Translations under genes and position numbers: made by a program | NCBI RefSeq assembly: GCF_017377855.1 | Contig: NZ_JAFREP010000010.1 | Coordinates: 62,001 to 126,000 of the forward strand | Direction of reading: 5' to 3' | Origin: Acanthopleuribacter pedis | GTDB lineage: Bacteria; Acidobacteriota; Holophagae; Acanthopleuribacterales; Acanthopleuribacteraceae | DNA length: 64,000 nucleotides | Notes under the pieces: generated by a model | The model's input: only the letters and a program-made list of their open reading frames with translations | Told to the model about the DNA's origin: nothing | Database searches by the model: none | Shown: one piece after another, positions 1 to 30,700 of the stretch | How the letters are laid out: each line of letters begins with the position of its first letter | Position numbering within the stretch: position 1 is the stretch's first letter

Positions 1-2112
1 GCGACCGCCTTCCGCCTCGCCCTCGCCGAGCACGTCGCCCGCCGCGGTCAAGCCGCCGTTTACCAACGCGTGGCCACTCGCGAGCCCAAAATGTTGGAAA
101 AAGTTTGGAAGGTCAAACAGGTCCCCGAAGAACAGGCGCACATCGGCGGCGGGATCCTCATCATCGTCAATCCCGATTCCTACCGTCTCGCCAAACGCCT
201 GTTCCAGCGCGCTTCCGGCGTCGTCTTCGCGGGCCGCGACGGCAGCGATTCGGCGGCCTACCCCTTCGATACCGAGAACAGCGCATCGGGTCGCGCCGCC
301 GCCGAACGCCTGCTTTCCGAACAGCAACCCATCGAACTGGTGCTCGATCTGAGCGACCTTACCGCCGAACCGCGCGACACCGCGCCGGCCGGCTTGGGCA
401 AAATCGCCTTCTACCAAGTGCTGGTCGGCGCCTTTACCCCGACCCAAATCGCGTACGTCACCAACGGCCTCCAACACTTCCGCGCGGCGCGCATGAGTCT
501 GGCCGGCGCCCGGTTCGCGGGTTTGGTCAAAATGCTTTCGGCCGAGTACCGCCACATCAACGCCCGCTGCATCGACATCGACAACGCCTTGTTCGCCGAC
601 CCACGCGCCTTTGAGAACATGATCCTGCGCGAATGTCGCGTACCGCTGGAAGAAACCGAAATTTGTTACCGGCGCGGCATTCGCTACGTGCCGACCTTGG
701 TCCTCAGCGAACCCCCGCGCGTGGAACGCGCCGAGGTCGCGCAACAGTTCCCCATCTCCCGTGACGGCCTCTACGTCGTCAGCGGCGGCACCAGCGGGAT
801 TGGTTTGGAAATCGCCCGTTACCTGGTGGCACGCGGTGCGCGTCGCCTGGTGCTGATGGGTGTCACCCCGCTGCCGGAGCGGGCCCATTGGCCGGCCCTG
901 ATTCGCGAGCAGCACGCCCAACACGCGCGGCTTGCGCCGTTACAGGATTTGGCGCAACAGCTCGACCATTTGGAAATCTACACCGGCCCGCTTACCGCGA
1001 CGGACGAAATGGCGCGCTTTTTCCAGCGGGTAACCCGCCAACACGGACCGGTCAAAGGCGTGGTTCACAGCGCCGGTGTTTACGCCGACCTCACCAACTC
1101 AGCGTTTGTCACCCGCGATATTGAAGACATGAACCGCATTTTCCAACCCAAGGTCGACGGCATGGTCGCCCTGGCCCAACAATTCGCGGGCGAACTCGAT
1201 TTCTTCGTTTCCTTCTCCTCGCTGACCAGCTTCGTGCCCTTGCTGGCGCGCGGCATCAGTGAGTACGCCATGGCCAACGCCTTCCTCGATTTCTACAGCG
1301 CTTGGCACCATCACCACAAGCGGCCTTGGTTCCGCGCGATTACCTGGGTCGACTGGAACGAAACCGGGGTGGCCAAACGCATGAGCGCGGAAGAGTTCGC
1401 CTTGGTAGAGAAGAACCTGGCCCAGGTCGGCCTTTCCTCGTTCACCAACGAGGAGGGACGGCAGTTCTTCGAACAGGCCATGCTGGTGCCCGACAAACAC
1501 CACGTGCTGCCCGCGTTTATCGATGCGCCCCACCTCAACGCCGCCGCGCCCGCCTGGTTCTACGGCGTCAGCCGCGATCTGCAAAAAGCCGCGCGCCCCC
1601 AAGGCACCCCCTCTTTGCCGGCAGCCAAAGTCGTCAGCCCCGCACCGCCGGCCAGGTCGGCCGATCCCGTCCCCGCCGCGGCACCCGTGGGCAGCCTGGA
1701 GGATCGCATTTCCCGCTGGGAACAAGCCGGCAAACCACTGGCGGTTGAAACCCTTACTCGCTACGTCACCTTCGACCAACTGAAACAGCAGGATCCCGTC
1801 CTGATCCAACGCGTGTACCAGTTGTTGTATCCCGACGAAGCGAGCCCTTCCCCGGACGTAACGGACACGTCCCCCTCGGAACCTGAACCCCTCTCGCGTT
1901 TGGTCTACGAGACCCTGCTCGACGTGCTCAAAATCGATCATATCGAAGCGCACGAAGACTTTGCTGACTACGGCTTGGATTCCATCTCGGCCATGGTCTT
2001 TTCGACCCGTTTGGAGAAACGGCTGGATATGGAGATTCCTCCGCAATGCCTCATTGATTTCCCCAACATCCAAACGCTGTCGGAACACTTAAAAAACCGC
2101 CGTCTCGTCTGA
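1..2112 (+). CDS. Trans-AT PKS, C-terminal fragment: KR-ACP (5' end outside window)
   Basis: The frame is open from base 1 (in-frame codons run through position 70 without a stop), so this is the 3' end of a larger gene; the GTG at 70 is not a start. The visible part holds a ketoreductase: an N-terminal structural half up to about 760, then the NADPH-binding motif GGTSGIG near 784-804, catalytic Lys in QPKVDG (1150-1152), Ser in SFSSLTS and Tyr in SEYAMANAF. After the KR comes a helical linker with ISRWEQ (about 1705-1740), then an ACP at 1893-2100 with DYGLDS; the phosphopantetheine Ser codon is 1981-1983. It should reduce a beta-keto thioester and hand it to the next protein, which begins with a non-elongating KS. 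The same KR / RWE linker / ACP ending recurs in the proteins ending at 35463 and 61219. Confidence 0.93.
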   Translation, partial: ATAFRLALAEHVARRGQAAVYQRVATREPKMLEKVWKVKQVPEEQAHIGGGILIIVNPDSYRLAKRLFQRASGVVFAGRDGSDSAAYPFDTENSASGRAAAERLLSEQQPIELVLDLSDLTAEPRDTAPAGLGKIAFYQVLVGAFTPTQIAYVTNGLQHFRAARMSLAGARFAGLVKMLSAEYRHINARCIDIDNALFADPRAFENMILRECRVPLEETEICYRRGIRYVPTLVLSEPPRVERAEVAQQFPISRDGLYVVSGGTSGIGLEIARYLVARGARRLVLMGVTPLPERAHWPALIREQHAQHARLAPLQDLAQQLDHLEIYTGPLTATDEMARFFQRVTRQHGPVKGVVHSAGVYADLTNSAFVTRDIEDMNRIFQPKVDGMVALAQQFAGELDFFVSFSSLTSFVPLLARGISEYAMANAFLDFYSAWHHHHKRPWFRAITWVDWNETGVAKRMSAEEFALVEKNLAQVGLSSFTNEEGRQFFEQAMLVPDKHHVLPAFIDAPHLNAAAPAWFYGVSRDLQKAARPQGTPSLPAAKVVSPAPPARSADPVPAAAPVGSLEDRISRWEQAGKPLAVETLTRYVTFDQLKQQDPVLIQRVYQLLYPDEASPSPDVTDTSPSEPEPLSRLVYETLLDVLKIDHIEAHEDFADYGLDSISAMVFSTRLEKRLDMEIPPQCLIDFPNIQTLSEHLKNRRLV

Positions 2113-2284
2113 GCGGCAACCACGGAGGTCGTTTTTGAACCTTTGAAACGAACGCTGATCCCAAAATAAAGACCCCATTCCGCAACCTCCACTTCACGGG
2201 AAAGGTGCGGCGGAACCGAGCAACAACCTCGTCTCGGTGCCGTGGGTTCATGGGCGGCCCTCCACCACAAGACATGAGAATGAG
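2113..2284. other. Intergenic spacer between two PKS genes, with a possible hairpin
   Basis: This 172-nt gap is the longest non-coding stretch in the window. It contains an imperfect inverted repeat: CCGCAACCT at 2180-2188 pairs with AGGTGCGG at 2203-2210 with one bulged A and a 14-nt loop. No T-run follows, so it does not look like an intrinsic terminator. I see no convincing promoter and no strong Shine-Dalgarno sequence before the ATG at 2285. Confidence 0.4.
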
Positions 2285-21762
<19,478 letters not shown>

Positions 21763-21766
<4 letters not shown>

Positions 21767-24700
21767 ACCTTTCCTCTTGCCTTCACGAACTCATCGAACA
21801 ACAGCTCGCCGCCACCCCGGATGCGCTCGCCTTGGTTTACAGCGGCGACGGCGCCACCCTGACCGCCGGCGAATTGAACCGCCGCGCCAACCGGTTGGCT
21901 TGGTACCTGCGCGGGCTGGGGGTCGGCCCCAATGTGTTCGTGGCGATCCTGATGGACCGCGGCCTTGAGGCGATGGTTGCCTTCCTGGGTGTCCTCAAAG
22001 CGGGCGGCGCCTATCTGCCGCTGGATCCCGATCATCCGCAAGAACGCCTGACCATGATCCTTGAGGACGCCGATGTGCCGGTGGTGCTCACCGCGGCCAA
22101 CCACGCCGCCCGGGTCGCCGATTACGATGGTACCGTCCTGGAACTGGACGGGCCCACGCCGGCTTTGGCGGAAGAACAGGCGGCGGATCCGCCGCCGTTC
22201 GCCACCCCCGACGACGCGGCTTATGTGATCTACACCTCTGGATCTACCGGCAAACCCAAGGGTTGCATCATCCCCCACCGCGCCATCGTCAACCGCCTGG
22301 TTTGGATGAAAAACCAATACAAGGTGAGCGAGCAAGACCGCATCCTGCAGAAAACCCCCTTCACCTTTGACGTCTCGGTGTGGGAACTGTTCCTCCCTAT
22401 GTTGAGCGGCGCGCGGATGGTCATCGAACGGCCGGGCGGCCACAAGGACAATGCGCGGCTGATCCAAACCATTTGCGCCGAGGGCGTCACCATCTGCCAC
22501 TTTGTACCGTCGATGCTGCGTTTTTTCCTCAACCAAAACGGGGTTGAAGGCTGCCGTTCCCTGACGCGGGTGTTCACCAGCGGGGAAGCGCTCAGCCACG
22601 AAAGCGTGGTTCGGTTCCGCGCGCTTTTGCGCGCCGAATTACACAACCTCTACGGCCCAACCGAGGCCGCGGTCGACGTCAGCTTTTGGCCCTGTGTGCC
22701 GCGAGCCGACCACATCGTGCCCATCGGCAAAGCCATCGACAACATCCACCTGCACATCCTCGATCCCGAGGGCAAACCGGTGGCGACGGGTGAAACGGGC
22801 GAGTTACACATCGGCGGTGTCGGCTTGGCGCTGGGTTACCTGAACCGACCGCAACTGACGCGACAGAAATTTATCCGCGATCCCTTTGATCCCGATCCAC
22901 GCGCACGCCTCTACAAAACCGGCGACAAGGTGCGCCTGTTGGACGACGGCAACATCGCCTTCCTCGGTCGCTTCGATTTTCAGGTCAAGGTACGCGGTTT
23001 GCGCATTGAATTGGGCGAAATCGAAGCGGTTCTGCGCCGTCATCCGGCCGTGCGCGAGGCGGTCGTCCTGGTGCGCGAGGCCGACAGCGACGATCCACGC
23101 CTGGTGGCCTACCTCGAAACCAACCAAGCGGTAACCACCCACAATCTGCGCGCCTTCGCCAAAACCAAATTACCCGAGTACATGGTGCCGAATCAGGTGG
23201 TTACTCAGGACAAGCTGCCGGTAACCCGTCACGGCAAGGTCGACCGCGCCGCCTTGCCATGGCCGATCACGAAAACCCAAAGCAACACCGGCGAACCTAC
23301 CCCCACCGCGCAAGACGCGCCGCGGGAGCCGGCACCGGAATGGGTCGCCGTCCTGTTAGATATGTTCGGCGAGGCCCTAAATGTGGCCGATTTAGGCGCA
23401 GACGACGATCTCTTCGACCGCGGCGCCACCTCCTTCACCATGGTGCGCATCGTGGAAACCCTGCAGCTGGAGCACGGGCTCAGCGTGCCAATGGATGTGT
23501 TTCTCGACGCGCCCACCGCGGCCGGCATCGCCGCGGCAATTGCCAAGGACACGCCCGCTTCGACCCCGGTGGTGCCGGAACACCGCGCCCCGGCCGCCAC
23601 CCTCCCAGCGCGATCAGCCGATCCCGAGCCGCCCAGCCTGCTCGCGCAACTCACCACGCTGGTCGCCGAAATCCTTCAAACCGAGGTGCAACCCGAGGAC
23701 GACCTCTTCGATTTGGGCGCCACCTCCTTCACCATGGTGCGCATCGTGGAGCGCGTCCAAGAACAGTTGGGCATCACCTTGGCCATCGATGTGTTTCTGG
23801 ACCAACCCACCCTGGCCGGCATCGCCAAACGCCTCGATCACGGCCGACCCGGCACTGCCGCCGCGCCGTCGTCCCCATCGCGGCCGGATTCACCTCGGAC
23901 GATCACCCTCCCGAACCTTCCGGTCACCTCGGATCAAACGCCCACGCCGCCAAGCGAGGCGTTTCCCGTCGACCGCGGTCGGCTCGGTCGTTTCCTTTCC
24001 TTGCTCAAAAGCCACAACGGCAAGTACCGCCACGCTTCCGCCGGCGGCCTCAACCCCATCCGCGCCTATGTCCTCGTTCGCGCGGTCGTGGGCATGCAAC
24101 CAGGAATCTATTACCACCATCCGGTGGATCATAGATTGGTGCCCGTCACGCGACCCGCGCGGATCTCGGCCGAGTTGTTTGGCGAACCCGACCGACAACG
24201 CTTTGCCGACGCGGCGTTTGCCGTGTTCCTCGTCGCCCACATGGATGCGATTGAACCTGTCTACCAAGACGCCGCCCCCAGCCTCACCGTCCTTGAGGCC
24301 GGTTACATCGCGCACCTGTTGACCGCCCACGCCTGCGACTTCGACCTCAGCGTCGCGGCGGTACGTGACCTAGCTTTCCAAGAAATCGCGACTTTGTTCC
24401 AACCTGAACCCAGCGAGCAGTTTCTCCTCTGCCTGTTGGGCGGGACAGCCGACATGCAAGCCGCGATCAACCCCTGGACCGCGGCGCGTCATACCGACAA
24501 GCAACCCAGCCTGGATTTCACCACCTTCCTCACCCGCGAAACCGGCACCTTTCCCACCCCGGAAATCAGCGAACGGCTGCATCGGGAAAAACCGGCCCTG
24601 CGCCGTTTTGACACCGGGCTGGAAGCGCTGAGCTTGGAAACGGCCCCGGTTGACCCCCGGCTATTCGCATTGCGGGCCAGCCGCCGCGCGTTTTTGGAAG

Positions 24701-27700
24701 AACCGGTACCTTTTGCTGATTTCGCCGCCTTCCTCAACCTGTTGCGACCCAACCCGACCCACGAACGCCAGGGGTTCACGCCCGCGCTTAAGATCGGCGT
24801 TTATGTGCCCGCCAACGGCGTGGTCGGCATCGACGCGGGTGTTTACCGCTACGACGCGGCCTTGGGTGAGCTGACGCGGGTTAAGCCGGCCTTGTCGCAT
24901 CCCCTCAAACATTGCTACACCCCGTTCAACCGCAAACACGCCGCCCGCGCCCGCTTCGCCCTGTTCCTGTTCGCCGACGAACGCCGGCTCCGACCGCTGT
25001 TTGGCGAGAACAGCACCTACGCGGCGCTGCTGGAAGCGGGCCGCCTCGGTCAGTATTTAATGGAACAGCAGGCGCGCCATTCCATCGGGATCTGTCCCAT
25101 CGGCGGCATGTTGTTCGACAAGATTCGCGGCGATTTTGGTTTGGCGGAAAACGAAAGCCTGGTTCACAGCTTCGTCGGCGGCCGTTTTGTGGCGTGCCCC
25201 CCGGCCACGCAAAAGCCGGCGGGGAACCGACAACCCGAAAGCGCAACCGCGATGCTGGACCTCGCCATTGTCGGCGCGGCGGGCCGTTTCCCCGGCGCCC
25301 CCGATTTGACCACCTTTGGCAAAAACCTCAAAAGCGGGAAAACCGCCTTCAGCACCCGCCGCTACGACGCCGACGGGCGTTACCACAACCAGGGCGGCGG
25401 CGAACATTTCGGCGGCTTTCTCGACGACATCGAACGCTTCGACTGCCTGTTTTTCGGCATCACCCCGGTTGAAGCACGCACCATGGACCCGCAGGAACGG
25501 CTGTTGCTGGAAACCGCCTACGCCTGTTTGGAAGACGCGGGCCTCCCGCCCCAGGTGTTGCGCGCTTCCGGCCGCACCGGCGTTTACGTGGGCGCGATGT
25601 GGGACGACTACCAACATTTCTCCTCGGACGCCGCGGGCCGACCCGAGGCGGAACAGGCCGCCGCCGATCACGCCGCCCTCGCCAACCGCATTTCCTACTG
25701 TTTTGACTTGCAAGGTCCCAGCGTCGCCGTCAACACCTCCTGCTCTTCCGCCTTAACCGCGCTGCACCACGCCTGTGTCGCGCTGCGCGACGGCGCGGTG
25801 GATGCCGCCTTGGTGGGCGGGGTGAACCTGATGACCCATAGCTACCACCAGGGATTGTTGCGCCACCTCGACATGCTCTCGCCGCGCGATCAGTGCCGCG
25901 CCTTTGACCGCGAGGCCGACGGCTGGGTCGCCGGGGAAGGCGTGGGCGCGGTGCTGGTGAAAACCCGGGCCGCGGCGGAGCGGGACGGCGATACCATCCA
26001 CGCCTTAATTCGCGCCACCGGCATCGGCCACACCGGGCGCACCTTCCGCTTTGGTGCACCGGCCGCGGATTCCTTCCGCCGTTCCATTCAAGAAACCCTG
26101 GACCGGCACCAAATTGCGGCCGCTTCCATCGACACCGTCGAAGCCGCCGCGCCGGGTGCGGCCTTGGCCGACGCCGCCGAATTCAACGCGCTGAACGCGG
26201 TTTTTGCGGGCCACGCACCGCGGGTCGGCACCGTCAAACCCTCGGTCGGTCACTTGGAATCCGCCGCGGCGATGTCGCAAATCGCGCGGGTGCTGTTGCA
26301 GCTTCGCCACGGACAACGCTTCCCCAGCGCCGCGGTCGCGAACTGGAACCCCATGATCGAGCGGGGCGAAAACGGGCCCGAACTGGTCACCGAACTTGAA
26401 CCTTGGCAGCCCAAATTTAACCCGGACGGTAGCGCGCAACCCCGACGCGCGCTGATCAACGCCTTCGGCGCAACCGGCGCCTCGGCGCACCTGGTCTTGG
26501 AAGAAGCGCCCGCCGCGCCCCGCGCGCCCCATTCCGGCCCGGTCCTGATTCGCCTTTCCGCGCAAACACCCGAACAACGGACACGCCAGGCGCGCAACCT
26601 GCTTGACTTCCTGAGCACCGAACCCAAACCGCGGCTCGTCGATATCGCCTACACGCTCGATATCGGCCGCGAGCACCGGCGCGAACGGGTCGCCTGGGTT
26701 GTCGACAGCGTCCCGTCCCTGCAAAAAGCACTGGCCCAATTCCTTGAAAACGGGGACGGCGCCTTCCTCGGTAGCGCGACCGCAAACGAAACCGCGGCGG
26801 TTCAAGCCGACGATCTGCACGGCGCCGCGCGCCAATGGGTCGCGGGTACCGCGGTGACGGTGCGCTACCCCGCCGATGCGCGCCGTGTCTCCTTGCCGAC
26901 CTATCCCTTCGCCGGGGAGCGCCACCACATCGCCGCGCCGCGCCCCGGGCAAGCCGTGTTTGCCGGCGCCGCGCGCGACAACAACGACCCCGCCCATTCC
27001 GCGTTGCTAGAACGACTCAAAACGCTGTTCGCCGAGGTCACCGAAATCCCGCGCGTGCGGCTCGATGAGCAAGCCCGCTTCGATGCCTACGGCCTCACCT
27101 CGGCCATGATCACCCGCCTCACCGCCCGCCTGGAGGCGGAACGGGGCGAACTGCCCAAAACTCTGTTTTTCGAAGTCCAAACCTTGGCTGAATTGGCCGC
27201 CTACCTCGATTCAGGCAACGAATCTGTTGCAAAACCACGCGCAACAGCGACGCTGCCGCGCCACCTTCAGAACGAACCTGTTGCCGTTATTGGGGTTAGC
27301 GGCCGCTACCCCGGCGCGCCGAATCTTGACGCGTTTTGGGAGAATTTGAAGCAAGGTGTCGATGCGGTCGGCCCGCTGCCCGCGGATCGCTGGAACAACC
27401 TGAACCCACCCGCCGGCCCGGCCCCCCAGGGCGGGTTCCTCGACGACGTCTACGCCTTTGATCCGCTGTTTTTTAGCATCAACCCGCGCGAGGCCGAACG
27501 CATGGACCCGCAGGAACGGCTGTTCCTGCAAACCGTGTGGCACACCCTGGAAAACGCGGGTTATTCCCCGGAACGCCTGACCGAAACCTTCCAGCGCCGC
27601 GTCGGCGTGTTCACCGGCGTGATGTACGGCGAATACGCCTTGTTCAGCAATCCATCGCACCCGGACGGGCTGACCCTCAACAGCTCGCTCGGTTCCATCG

Positions 27701-30700
27701 CCAACCGCGTTTCCCATGTGTTGGACCTGCACGGCCCCAGCATGGCGGTCGACAGCTTGTGCTCCTCTTCCCTGACCGCGCTGCACCTTGCCGCGGCAAG
27801 TTTAGCGCGCGGCGAATGCGAGGCCGCTTTGGTCGGCGGCGTCAACCTCTCGCTCCACGCCAACAAGTACCAGCTTTTGAACGAACTCAACATGACCGCG
27901 GCGGACGGCCGTTGCCGCGGATTCGGCGCCGGCGCGACCGGAATGGTTCCCGGCGAAGGGGTCGGCGCCGTGCTGCTGCGTCCCCTGTCCGCCGCCCAAC
28001 GCGACGGTGACCGCATCATCGGGGTGATTCGCGCCACCGCGGTCAACCACGACGGCCACACCCACGGCTTCACCGTCCCCAACCCCAACGCCCAGGCCGC
28101 CATGATCCGCGACGCCCTCGACCGCGCGGCCATCCCCGCCGCGTGGATTTCCTATGTGGAAGCCCACGGCACCGGCACGCCGCTCGGTGATCCCATCGAG
28201 GTCGCCGGGCTCACCCAAGCGTTTGCGACCGAGCAAACCAACACCTGCGCCTTGGGTACGCTGAAATCCAACATCGGTCACACCGAGGCCGCCGCCGGCA
28301 TCGCCGGGCTCACCAAGGTGCTGCTCCAAATGCAGCACGCCACCCTGGTGCCCACCTTACACGCGGCCGAACCCAATCCCGACATCAACTTCGCCGCCGG
28401 CCCCTTCTTCCTACAACAGGAAACAACGGCTTGGCCGCGGCCGGTCGTGGACGGCCGCGAACGGTCGCGTTTGGCCTGTATCTCCTCGTTTGGCGCGGGC
28501 GGCGCCAACGCCCACGCGGTGCTGGAAGAAGCACCCGACAGGAAGCCCATCGATTCGATGGACCTCGGACCCGCCGCCATCCTGCTCTCCGCGCGCGATG
28601 AGGACGCGTTGCGCCGGGTGGTCGCCAACCTGCGCCGTTTCCTCGACCACCACCCCGACGTCAACCTCCACAACTTGGCCCACACGCTGCAAATCGGTCG
28701 CCAAGCGATGGAAGAACGCCTGGCTTTTGTGGCCGAACATACGGGCTCGGTTCGGGCGACATTGGCCGCGTTTGAAGCGGGCGACCGAAGCAAGGTTTTG
28801 CGGGGCCGGATCGGCGCGGGCGCAACCGGCATCGCGCTGCTCAACGACGACGCGGACGCCCGCGAACTGTTGACGAAGTGGGTCGCCGCGGGCCGTTTGG
28901 ACAAAATCATCGGTCTGTGGGCCAACGGTGTCGCGGTCGCTTGGCCCCCCCTGCCCTCGGCCCAATGCATCCCGCTGCCAGGCTACCCCTTCGCGCGCGA
29001 AACCTACGGGCCGCCTGTGCCACCGTCGGCGGGCGACGGTTCGGACAGCGTCCTGATCCACCCACTCGTCCACCGCAACACCTCCGATTTTTGGGAACAA
29101 CGGTTCACCACGCGGTTCACCGGCCAAGAGTTCTTTCTGGCCGATCACCGCGTCGTTTTGGCGGATCGCCCCGTGCCCGTGCTGCCCGCCGTCGCCTATC
29201 TTGAAATGGCCCGCGCGGCGATTCAGCAAGCAACCGGCGACGCCGAGCGCGAACGCCCAATGCGCCTGGAACATGTGATTTGGGCCGCGCCGCTGGCCGT
29301 TGGTGAGGCAGGCCAAACCGTAACCATCCGCCTGCGTCTGGAAGATGCGGATCAAAACGAGGCGCTCGGCCCGATCCATTTCGAAATCAGCACCGAACCC
29401 GGGGAACGGGTGGTCCATTGCCAAGGCACGGCCCGGATAACCGAAACACCGGCGCACGAACCGAATCCGGTAACCCAGCAGGACCACGCCGACAGCATCG
29501 ATCCCGATGCGTTTTACCAGGCCTTCCGCGAATCCGGTTTACACCACGGCCCCGCCTACCGCGCCTTGCGGGCCTGCCGCCCCGCGGCCGACGGCACCTT
29601 CCTCGCCGAAATCCAGCGTCCCGCCGCCGCGCCGGCGCTCGCCTTTGTGCTCCATCCCGTAATGATGGACGCCGCACTCCAAGCATCGGCCGCCTTGGTC
29701 CCCGACGCGGAAAACGCGCCCGCCCTGCCTTTTGCGCTGGACCGCGTCGATATCCTCGGCCCCTGCACCCAAACCATGACGGCCACGGTGCGTCCCAACG
29801 GGGCCACCAACCAAAACCGCATCCGCAAATGCGACATCGACCTGCGCGACGAAGCAGGAAACCTTCGTGTCAAGCTGTTTGGTTTTTCCTCGCGGTTGCT
29901 GGAAACGGCCGCCGGCCCACAAACCTTGTGTTACCGACCCACTTGGCAGGCGGTCACCGTACCCGCCCATTTGAACACACTCGTTTACAGCGAACGTCGT
30001 GTGTTACACGCGTTGCCGACGGACATCCCCGACGCCGAACGCCTGCCCGTGGACGGCCCGACGGAACAAGCCTATACCGAAACCGCCGCGGCGGTTTTTG
30101 AAACGGTGCAACACATGCTGCGGCGCCAGGACGCCGGCACCATGCTGCTTCAAGTCGTGTTACCCGCGCCGGCCGGTGTCTTTGCCGGGCTGATCGGCCT
30201 GTTGCGCGGCGCCCACCAGGAGAACCCGCGTCTGATCACGCAACTCATCGAATGGGATCAAACCACCTCGTTGCAACATATTTTGGCGACCTCGGCGGCG
30301 TTACCCGAACAGGACCACGTTCGCTACCGCGGTCAGGAGCGCGAGATCCCCGGCTGGGTCGAAAGCGAGACCCCGTTACCATCAAAGCACGCGCTGCGCG
30401 ACAAGGGCGTTTACCTGATCACCGGCTCAGGCGCTTTGGGCAACCTGCTCGCGGAAGACATCCGAAACCACGCGGCCGAGGCGGTGGTTTATTTGGTGGG
30501 ACGTCGCCCCCAGACCAGCCAAGAACCGGCCGCCGCCGGCTTTCTTTACCGAACCTGCGACGTCACCGACCGCGCCGCCGTCACCGACCTCATCCGTGCC
30601 ATCCGCCGCGAGCAGGGTGCGCTTCACGGCATCTTCCACGCCGCCGCGGTGTTGGACGATGCCTTGATCCTGCACAAATCAACCGATGCCTTGCGCGCGG

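Noticed and set aside
70..72. GTG at 70 as the start of the first gene
   Set aside because: The frame is open back to base 1 with PKS-like sequence, and the gene begins inside a KR structural domain, so it is truncated by the window.
2237..2284. GTG at 2237 as the start of the 6493-aa megasynthase
   Set aside because: It would add 16 residues with no family resemblance. The ATG at 2285 begins a helical N-terminus resembling the protein at 61216.
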